Shown here: one piece after another, positions 7,421 through 12,830 of the stretch | How positions within the stretch are numbered: the stretch's first letter is position 1 | Layout: every line of letters starts with the position of its first letter | Assembly: GCA_964446745.1 (NCBI GenBank) | Contig: CAYURR010000050.1 | Location: 1-16,605, forward strand | Reading direction: 5' to 3' | Source: CAYURR01 sp964446745 | Lineage (GTDB): Bacteria > Bacillota > Clostridia > Lachnospirales > WQUN01 | DNA length: 16,605 nt | The notes under the pieces: generated by a model | Databases searched by the model: none | Told to the model about the DNA's origin: nothing | Seen by the model: the letters and a program-made list of their open reading frames with translations, nothing else | Program-made: the position numbers and the translations under genes

Positions 7421-8029
7421 TTAATACTTGCGAAACAGCCCAACGACCTTGCCGAGTATCCGGCAGTCATTTGTTATGATCGGCGAATACGAGGCATTGG
7501 CGGGCTGTAAACGTATGTAATGGTTCTCCCTAAAGAAATACTTAACCGTCGCGGTATCTTCCAAAAGCGCAACGACGATATCCCCGTCCGACGCGGTGGG
7601 CTGCTGGTTGACCATTATCAAGTCCTTGTCACGTATGCCCGCATCGATCATGCTGTCGCCCTTTACATTGAGCATGAATACATCCCCGTTCGGCACGAAC
7701 TCGGTAGATACCGTAAACGTTCCCTCGATATTCTCGGTCGCGAGTATCGGCAATCCTGCTGTGACCTCGCCGACGATAGGCACCTGCACGGCTTCCTTTG
7801 TCGAGTAGAAATTATCCTCGAGGATCTCTATCGAGCGGTTCTTTGTAGGTGAACGACGTATGCGGCCCTTCTTTTCCAAGGCCTCCAAATGCGCGTGAAC
7901 AGTCGATGTCGAACGCAGCTTCACGGCATGACATATCTCTCTGACCGTCGGGGGATAACCCTTTGTGCGAATCTCATCCTTAAGGTAATCAAATATTTGC
8001 TGTTGCTTTTGACTCAGCGGCACTGACAT
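7421..8029 (-). CDS. lexA: LexA repressor of the SOS response
   Basis: This 202-residue LexA has an N-terminal winged helix (1-68, with GYPPTVREI and STSTVHAHLEALEKKG) and a C-terminal S24 self-cleaving domain. The cleavage site Ala91-Gly92 lies in VTAGLPI, and the catalytic pair is Ser126 (GDSM) and Lys163 (TATVKYF). It should repress DNA-damage genes until RecA filaments stimulate its autocleavage. I placed the start at the ATG at 8029: MSVPLSQKQQ is the normal beginning, GGGGAAG lies just upstream, and a longer frame to 8083 would run through the operator and promoter. A LexA-like box overlaps the predicted transcription start, consistent with autorepression. It is divergent from ilvE and converges on glyA. 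Confidence 0.95.
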   Translation of the reverse strand: MSVPLSQKQQQIFDYLKDEIRTKGYPPTVREICHAVKLRSTSTVHAHLEALEKKGRIRRSPTKNRSIEILEDNFYSTKEAVQVPIVGEVTAGLPILATENIEGTFTVSTEFVPNGDVFMLNVKGDSMIDAGIRDKDLIMVNQQPTASDGDIVVALLEDTATVKYFFRENHYIRLQPANASYSPIITNDCRILGKVVGLFRKY

Positions 8030-8050
8030 AAAGCTACTTCCCCCAAATAC

Positions 8051-8064
8051 CAAATATATGTTTG
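8051..8064. promoter_or_regulatory. Candidate LexA (SOS) box
   Basis: The 14-mer CAAATATATGTTTG matches 12 of 14 positions of the Bacillus SOS consensus CGAACRNRYGTTYG; the mismatches are positions 2 and 5. It sits directly at or after the start point predicted for the lexA promoter, about 22 bases before the lexA ATG. It is nested in a wider imperfect dyad (8038-8050 with 8058-8070). Confidence 0.6.
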
Positions 8065-8072
8065 TGGGAATC

Positions 8073-8101
8073 ATTATAACCAACTGTTATGATTAAATCA
8101 A
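8073..8101 (-). promoter_or_regulatory. lexA: Promoter of lexA
   Basis: On the minus strand TTGATT (8101-8096), a 17-base spacer and a perfect TATAAT (8078-8073) predict a start near 8066, next to the LexA-like box. Spacing and -10 are ideal. Confidence 0.65.
8085..8093 (+). promoter_or_regulatory. Possible extended -10 of the ilvE promoter
   Basis: TGTTATGAT is an extended -10 (TG, one base, TATGAT) about 35 bases before the ilvE ATG. No convincing -35 is seen at 16-18 bases. It overlaps the lexA promoter region, so the two promoters could interfere. Confidence 0.3.
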
Positions 8102-8127
8102 CAAAAAATGATAAAGGACTGATAGTT

Positions 8128-9189
8128 ATGGACATCAAAAGGACACTTACAGTATCACCCAAGGACAAGCCCGATACAAAATCATTGGGCTTTGGCAAGT
8201 ATTTTACCGACCACATGTTCATCTGCGAATACGATGACGGCCAAGGCTGGCACGATGCGCGGATAGTCCCGTATGCTCCGCTTTCGTTAGATCCGGCATC
8301 TATGGTCTTCCACTACGGGCAGTCCGTATTCGAGGGTCTTAAATGTTATTACGGTAACGACGACAAGTATTATTTGTTCCGCGCACGCAGAAATTTCGAG
8401 CGTTTTAACACCTCCAACGAACGCCTCTGCATCCCGTCCGTCGACCCGGATTTTGCGGTAGACGCATTAAAAGAGCTTATCAAGACCGACATTGACTGGG
8501 TGCCCAAGGAACCGGGCACATCACTCTATATACGCCCGTTCGTAATAGCAACTGAGGCTGCGGTCGGCGTTCATCCGTCGCACAGCTACCTGTTTATCAT
8601 CATCCTGTCGCCGGTCGGCGCGTATTACAAAGAGGGCCTGAACCCGGTCCGCATATGCATAGAGGACGAGTATGTGCGCGCGGTACGCGGCGGCATCGGT
8701 TTTACAAAGGCTTCCGCAAACTATGCTATGAGCCTCAAGAGTCAGGAAAAGGCCATAGCGGGCAAGTTTGCGCAGGTGCTCTGGCTCGATGGCGTAGAGC
8801 GCAAATATATCGAAGAGGTCGGCACGATGAATGTGTTCTTTGTGATCGGCGATGAGCTCATTACGCCCGCCCTTACAGGCAGCATCCTACCCGGTATCAC
8901 ACGCGACTCGGTCATTCAACTCGCGACAAGCTGGGGCTTCAAGGTCACCGAGCGCAGGATAACAGCCGAGGAGGTTCTGTCCGCAGGCGAAAACGGCACG
9001 CTAAAGGAAGCCTTCGGCTCCGGCACCGCCGCCGTCATCTCTCCGATTGGCGAGCTCACACTCGGCGACCGCAAGGTCACGATCGCAGGCGGCCAAATCG
9101 GTTCACTTACATCGAAGCTCTACGACGAGCTCACCGGCCTGCAATACGGTGTGAAAGACGACCCGTTCGGCTGGAGGATAGAGGTGTAA
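8128..9189 (+). CDS. ilvE: Branched-chain amino acid aminotransferase
   Basis: This 353-residue fold-type IV PLP aminotransferase moves amino groups between leucine, isoleucine or valine and 2-oxoglutarate. Evidence is the type II BCAT layout: LGFGKYFTDHMF near the N-terminus, FHYGQSVFEGLKCY (61-74), YIRPFVIATE (134-143), the PLP lysine in GFTKASANYAMSL (Lys194), then LDGVERKYIEEVGTMNVFF and LTGSILPGITRDSV. I chose the ATG at 8128, with AAAGGA 9 bases before it, because family members begin near this point and the ATG at 8089 lies within the lexA promoter. A ring or D-amino acid aminotransferase is unlikely given the length and the EEVGTMN motif. It is divergent from lexA; a terminator-like hairpin follows the stop. 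Confidence 0.94.
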   Translation: MDIKRTLTVSPKDKPDTKSLGFGKYFTDHMFICEYDDGQGWHDARIVPYAPLSLDPASMVFHYGQSVFEGLKCYYGNDDKYYLFRARRNFERFNTSNERLCIPSVDPDFAVDALKELIKTDIDWVPKEPGTSLYIRPFVIATEAAVGVHPSHSYLFIIILSPVGAYYKEGLNPVRICIEDEYVRAVRGGIGFTKASANYAMSLKSQEKAIAGKFAQVLWLDGVERKYIEEVGTMNVFFVIGDELITPALTGSILPGITRDSVIQLATSWGFKVTERRITAEEVLSAGENGTLKEAFGSGTAAVISPIGELTLGDRKVTIAGGQIGSLTSKLYDELTGLQYGVKDDPFGWRIEV

Positions 9190-9197
9190 CGAAAATA

Positions 9198-9290
9198 AAA
9201 CCTTTACCACGGATAAACAATTTTGGTTTGGTTTTATCCGTGTAAATCCGAAGAAATCTGTGTAAATCCGTGGTAAAGGTTTATTTTTTT
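9198..9290 (+). terminator. Terminator-like long hairpin after ilvE
   Basis: A perfect 17-bp stem pairs 9198-9214 with 9266-9282 around a 51-base loop, followed by A and seven T (9284-9290). On the opposite strand the stem is followed by TTTTATTTTC, so it may also end the MerR-fusion transcript. The stem is made of the repeat family described at 9236-9282. Confidence 0.5.
9236..9282 (+). repeat. ATCCG array, copy A (10-bp period)
   Basis: Four consecutive 10-base units begin with ATCCG or ATCTG (starts 9236, 9246, 9256, 9266), for example ATCCGTGTAA, and end in GGTAAAGGTTT. The final 17 bases recur at 12093-12109 in the same orientation (16 of 17) and inverted at 9198-9214 (17 of 17). Confidence 0.8.
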
Positions 9291-11970
9291 ACTTCAGTTC
9301 CTTATTCAATACCCGAACAATCTCATCCACCACTTCAGCGCATTCTCTGATTTTTGCGACGATTTTGGATCTGTGCTCCTTGTCCTGCAGCACTTCAAGT
9401 GTCACATTGAAACCTCCGCCCAATGCTTCCAGATCATCGCCGTTGTCGTTGTTCCAGATTTCGGCTGTGCGTTTATAAAGTCGGCCGACCTCCGTTAAAA
9501 ATTTCATGTCGGGGTTTAAGTTTTGTGCCCGTTCTAAAAATCCGTGACAGCAGCTGCCGTTAGTGGCAAGCACACAAACAAAATTTGTATACATAGCCCA
9601 CTGGTCAAAACCTTCCGGTTTGATATTGTCGAACACGCCGCTTTCAATATCATTTGCCCATGCACGAAATGCCGCCACACCAAAACAATACTTTTTATCG
9701 TTAGTCGTTAATAGTTTTGGCAATGCATAGATAGCTTCTCGATAGATATCTGCTAGCGATGGATTTCCATTCTTCTCACCTACAAACATCCAGCCACTTT
9801 CATCCGGGAACTCGCTCTCCATTGCCTTGTCTATTGAAATATGTTCCGGCTCGTTGTTGTTGCCTTTGATGTACAGAAGCGTTTTGCCATGCTCCTCATA
9901 TCCTACAAACACACCGAACGGTGGGCCTCCGTGTCCCATTGAGATAACAGCAACCCCCTTATCGATATAAGAGATTAGGGTTTGTACATACATTTCTTTG
10001 TTTTTGCATAGGTCTCGAGCCAAAACAAATGTGGAGGCATATCCACATTTTGCAAAGACATCCTCAAAGAACTTTGTATCACTATAATGCTGATGGCACG
10101 CGTTCACACCGTCGCCCGCAAAATTGAATTTGTAGTGTTGTGTAAACACATCGCCGGTAAGCCCTGCAAAAAACTGATAGTCATATTCGTTTTCCCCAAG
10201 GCACTCCATGACATACCTCGCCGATCCGTTAAACCAATAATTTTCACCGTGCTCATCTGTAATAAGACGGTGTATGTTCGGAATAATGTTGTTGCTTCTT
10301 TTTGTAATCACGGCGAGCTCCTCTTTTCTTATTTTAGACTTAGGGGTATAGGCAAGTTGGGAAACACGGATTGACCTAAAATATTTCATACCTTGCCCGT
10401 TAGACCCGATGACGATATTTCTTACCTTTTCACGATTCAGATCAAGTGACATGTATGGGAAATCTGTTCCGCAGTAACGGATTTCTCCATTTACAATCGC
10501 AGCGAGATGCTTGGCACCTATTATCCATGTTATCTGATTGTATCCCGTTCGATTGATTTTACCTCTGCCGTCAAATTTGTATAAATCCCGGAATACCGGT
10601 TGCCTAAAGCTTAGCGCCTCCGGACGCATTGTATTGTTTAGCACGTCTGCATTATCGGTGATGGCTCGATTACCCATGTTTACACCGAAACCCGTCTGCG
10701 CCATATATCCCCCTGCGTAATATCCCATATCCTCCCCATGATACATTATTACACTTCCCTCGCTGTCGCCATAGCCATACCGTTCGTCGTCCCCCGCAAG
10801 GCGAAATTCTATGTCAACACGATAAGGTAATTTTACTTGTACATTGGTCCCAAGCACCCTTGATGAAATCCAACCGGTATACTCCACCTCGCCGTTTTCC
10901 AAAATCTTATAATGTGGACCGTTTATAGGTGTGAGCTTAGTTAAATCCACATCGACTGTCCACAAAGCCGGGTTTTGCTCTTCTATCTCGGAGATGGAGA
11001 TTGTTTCCGGCTGTAGCTCTATAGGCTTTTTAAACAGATTAGGGTCGGCTATTCGCTTCTTCACCGGCACATAAAGTGATACAAGTTCCCGTCTTTCGTC
11101 TGCGGAGATGAGGCTCTCAAGCATTGCAGGGTGACGTAAATTGCCGTCATATCTGTAGTCTATCTCATAGAATTTATTGTCATCAAAGCATTTTACCAAC
11201 GTGCGGAAGCACTCACCCAAATCCTCATCAACATAAACATTAATGCATGCGAACAACCCGCCTTCGAAAATAAAGTCGCTGTAAGCACTGTTGTTTTCAT
11301 AATCATGGGGTATATACAAAACAACTACATCGCCGTCTTCTGTCTGATACTCAAAACGCTCATGCCGTCCAGCATCATCATGTAGTAGGTCATGTGTTTG
11401 CACAAACCGCCAAAAACCGGCACTGTTCGTTTTGCCGTTGCCGTCCTTCAATAAAGAAGACAAAACACGCATAGCCGGTAATGAAACAATGCCCGGCTCG
11501 ACGGGTTTAGACAAGCGAGCGCTTATGTGATCCAAGTCCTCGTAAGTGACTGCCTTACGCTCACCTATAAGCTCAAGCTGTTTGTCCATTTCTTCGTAAA
11601 GCAATGGTAAGGCTGATATCTTTTTGATACCGCTCTCCGTCATTCTTTGTAAGAAATTATTTATAACATCTTTTAATTCGGATAAAGCTGTTACCTCGCT
11701 GTCAATCTCATGGATTTTATCCACAAACACACTTACGAGCGCGCTCATATCCTCACTCTCGTAAATCCTAATTATATCCTTGATTGGAATTTGCATTTTT
11801 CGCAACACCTTAATTTGACGCAATCGCTCCACCTCTCTCTCGTTGAAGAACCGGTACTTTTCAAACTGCGGCCGCACACTCTTAATAAGCCCAATCTGCT
11901 CATAGTATCGCAGTGTGCGGGATGACAATCCAAGTTGAGTTGTTAGGTCGGTTATCTTTGTTAATTTCAT
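9289..11970 (-). CDS. MerR-family regulator fused to a long multidomain region (893 aa)
   Basis: The N-terminus is a MerR winged helix (1-70, with SSRTLRYYEQIGLIKS and FNEREVERLRQIKVLRKM) followed by a dimerisation coiled coil (73-115). Residues about 158-305 look like a GyrI-type effector-binding domain. Residues about 330-545 read as a beta-sandwich resembling LamG/DUF1080 domains (KLPYRVDIEFRLAG, then MKYFRSIRVSQL). Residues about 560-820 resemble the BtrH_N/C39 papain-like fold (GLTGDVFTQHY, VFVGYEEHGKTLLYI, YCFGVAAFRAWANDI), and a helical tail ends the protein. Only the MerR part is certain; the rest is visual pattern matching. MerR regulators are usually 110-300 residues, so this is unusually large. 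The ATG has AGGGGG 8 bases upstream. I see no signal peptide or membrane helix, so it is cytosolic. The gene lies alone between repeat arrays and seems richer in AT than its neighbours. Function beyond ligand-responsive transcription activation is unknown. Confidence 0.8.
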   Translation of the reverse strand: MKLTKITDLTTQLGLSSRTLRYYEQIGLIKSVRPQFEKYRFFNEREVERLRQIKVLRKMQIPIKDIIRIYESEDMSALVSVFVDKIHEIDSEVTALSELKDVINNFLQRMTESGIKKISALPLLYEEMDKQLELIGERKAVTYEDLDHISARLSKPVEPGIVSLPAMRVLSSLLKDGNGKTNSAGFWRFVQTHDLLHDDAGRHERFEYQTEDGDVVVLYIPHDYENNSAYSDFIFEGGLFACINVYVDEDLGECFRTLVKCFDDNKFYEIDYRYDGNLRHPAMLESLISADERRELVSLYVPVKKRIADPNLFKKPIELQPETISISEIEEQNPALWTVDVDLTKLTPINGPHYKILENGEVEYTGWISSRVLGTNVQVKLPYRVDIEFRLAGDDERYGYGDSEGSVIMYHGEDMGYYAGGYMAQTGFGVNMGNRAITDNADVLNNTMRPEALSFRQPVFRDLYKFDGRGKINRTGYNQITWIIGAKHLAAIVNGEIRYCGTDFPYMSLDLNREKVRNIVIGSNGQGMKYFRSIRVSQLAYTPKSKIRKEELAVITKRSNNIIPNIHRLITDEHGENYWFNGSARYVMECLGENEYDYQFFAGLTGDVFTQHYKFNFAGDGVNACHQHYSDTKFFEDVFAKCGYASTFVLARDLCKNKEMYVQTLISYIDKGVAVISMGHGGPPFGVFVGYEEHGKTLLYIKGNNNEPEHISIDKAMESEFPDESGWMFVGEKNGNPSLADIYREAIYALPKLLTTNDKKYCFGVAAFRAWANDIESGVFDNIKPEGFDQWAMYTNFVCVLATNGSCCHGFLERAQNLNPDMKFLTEVGRLYKRTAEIWNNDNGDDLEALGGGFNVTLEVLQDKEHRSKIVAKIRECAEVVDEIVRVLNKELK

Positions 11971-11990
11971 AAATTGTACCCCCTAACGAG

Positions 11991-12021
11991 AGTTTATCAC
12001 TTGACCGTGCGTCAAAGTCAA
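11991..12021 (-). promoter_or_regulatory. MerR-type promoter and operator of the fusion gene
   Basis: On the minus strand TTGACT (12021-12016) and TAAACT (11996-11991) are separated by 19 bases, the over-long spacer typical of MerR-activated promoters. Inside the spacer is a perfect dyad, TTGAC-N5-GTCAA (12001-12015). Transcription would start near 11984, just before the gene's AGGGGG site. Autoregulation is therefore likely. Confidence 0.7.
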
Positions 12022-12024
12022 TCT

Positions 12025-12081
12025 AAAAAAACGGATCTGCACGGATTTAATATATTCTTAAATCCATGTAGATCCGTTTTT
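12025..12081 (-). terminator. Bidirectional terminator between the 128-aa gene and the MerR-fusion gene
   Basis: Positions 12027-12050 pair with 12058-12081 at 22 of 24 positions around a 7-base loop. On the minus strand it is followed by seven T (12031-12025), so it should stop transcription from the upstream 12118-12504 gene before the MerR promoter. On the plus strand the arm ends in five T. Confidence 0.65.
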
Positions 12082-12110
12082 AATCCGTGCCCATCCGAGG
12101 TAAAGGTTTT
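12062..12110 (+). repeat. ATCCG array, copy B
   Basis: Units start at 12062, 12072, 12083 and 12093 (10-11 bases each, for example ATCCGTGCCC) and end in GGTAAAGGTTTT, as copy A does. The first two units also form one arm of the terminator at 12025-12081. Confidence 0.75.
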
Positions 12111-12117
12111 GGACTAC

Positions 12118-12504
12118 TCAAGCCTCATACACAACACCCGTTGAAGCCGATGCATCACCGAGCTCTGCCTGCGCTACGAGCTCGCGAAATGCCATCGGTA
12201 TACCCACAAGGCTCTGTGAATACACCACCGAGTCATGCACATCCTTTGCAGCCATTGGATTAACTGTGCTCTGTCGTAGTTCTTCCTCACTCACTCCCGA
12301 ATTCTTGGCCACCCTCGTACGGGCAGATGTCTGGGCGGTCATAGAGGTTTGTGGCGCCGCATGATGATGTGTTTGGGTTGCTATATTCGTCTGTGGTACA
12401 TGCCCGTCCGATATGCCTACCGTTACCGGATTTATACCGTATCGCTCAAACATCACATTATCATAAACACCGCTGTATACGCTCCTGCTGTTGTTTACAT
12501 TCAT
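12118..12504 (-). CDS. Hypothetical 128-aa protein with a Thr/Gln/His-rich middle
   Basis: I do not recognise this protein. It is 128 residues long with no signal peptide, membrane helix or Cys motif. The N-terminal 35 residues are Asn/Tyr/Val-rich (NNSRSVYSGVYDNVMFERYG); residues about 38-66 are low complexity, rich in Thr, Gln, His and Ala; and the C-terminal part (about 70-120) looks helical (VSEEELRQ, VGIPMAFRELVAQAELG). I chose the ATG at 12504 rather than the first in-frame start at 12558, because GGAGGTG lies 6 bases before it and the longer form would overlap the 44-aa gene upstream. That gene ends 26 bases before this start, so the two are probably cotranscribed. A strong terminator follows. 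Coding status is supported by the ribosome binding site and terminator only. Confidence 0.65.
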   Translation of the reverse strand: MNVNNSRSVYSGVYDNVMFERYGINPVTVGISDGHVPQTNIATQTHHHAAPQTSMTAQTSARTRVAKNSGVSEEELRQSTVNPMAAKDVHDSVVYSQSLVGIPMAFRELVAQAELGDASASTGVVYEA

Positions 12505-12530
12505 TTCTTTCACCTCCACTGTGTCCTTTT

Positions 12531-12665
12531 CTATCGGCAAGCCCTGAAATACGGGCAATCCGTCTCGTTTGAATATCCTATCCCATTCATATCCGGCGGC
12601 AGTTCGTTAAAGCCGCATTTTCCTTCTCTTTGGTGGATGCATTTGTTCGTGCAGTTAATGTCCAT
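12531..12665 (-). CDS. 44-aa Cys-rich protein of clostridial type
   Basis: This small gene encodes a 44-residue protein beginning MDINCTNKCIHQREGKCGFN and ending in DCPYFRACR, with cysteines at 5, 9, 17, 37 and 43. The opening N-C-x3-C, a third Cys after a basic stretch and a late C-P-Y-F are the pattern, as I remember it, of very short clostridial proteins often wrongly named hydroxymyristoyl-ACP dehydratase; they probably bind metal or form a redox knot, with no proven function. The ATG has GGAGG 7 bases upstream. The frame competes with a 43-residue frame that has no ribosome binding site, and Cys conservation favours this one. It lies directly upstream of the 128-aa gene and is divergent from the amidase gene. 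No clear promoter is visible on its own strand. Confidence 0.72.
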   Translation of the reverse strand: MDINCTNKCIHQREGKCGFNELPPDMNGIGYSNETDCPYFRACR

Positions 12666-12739
12666 TCAAATACCTCCATGTGTTTTTCTTTATTATTTTC
12701 ATCCGTCTGTGATTCCATGTTGGATATTTTTGTAATTTG

Positions 12740-12769
12740 TTGCAGGTATTTCCGAATCTTTGCTATAAT
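12740..12769 (+). promoter_or_regulatory. Promoter of the amidase gene
   Basis: TTGCAG (12740-12745), an 18-base spacer and a perfect TATAAT (12764-12769) preceded by TGC form an extended -10 promoter. Transcription would start near 12776, leaving a leader of about 55 bases before the ATG. Confidence 0.55.
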
Positions 12770-12830
12770 GCTTCGAGATATTATTCTTAGACATTTTCGA
12801 TAAACGAATACATACGGGAGAAATTTACAT

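Larger units (their letters stand above)
9197..12110. mobile_element. Possible insertion unit bounded by inverted repeats, carrying the MerR-fusion gene
   Basis: The 18 bases at 9197-9214 (AAAACC...CGGAT) match the reverse complement of 12093-12110 at 17 of 18 positions, so the 2.9-kb interval has terminal inverted repeats. Direct ATCCG arrays lie just inside both ends. The unit holds one complete gene with its own promoter, and the flanking genes are intact. There is no transposase and I see no target-site duplication (flanks differ), so a non-autonomous element, or two copies of a dispersed intergenic repeat on either side of an acquired gene, are both possible. Confidence 0.3.

Noticed and set aside
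7446..7480. TGCCG/CGGCA hairpin near the 3' end of lexA as a glyA terminator
   Set aside because: A five-base stem with no following T run.
8030..8083. Longer LexA starting at 8083
   Set aside because: The extra 18 residues are encoded by the operator and promoter region and are absent from normal LexA proteins.
8089..8127. Longer IlvE starting at the ATG at 8089
   Set aside because: It would begin inside the promoter region, and a ribosome binding site precedes the ATG at 8128.
9197..12110. A complete insertion sequence
   Set aside because: No transposase or integrase is present and the bases flanking the inverted repeats are not duplicated.
12505..12558. 18-residue N-terminal extension of the 128-aa protein
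   Set aside because: It overlaps the 44-aa gene, and a GGAGGTG site lies right before the internal ATG at 12504.
12587..12718. 43-residue minus-strand frame starting MESQTDENNKEKH
   Set aside because: No ribosome binding site before its ATG, low-complexity composition, and it overlaps the better-supported 44-residue Cys-rich frame.
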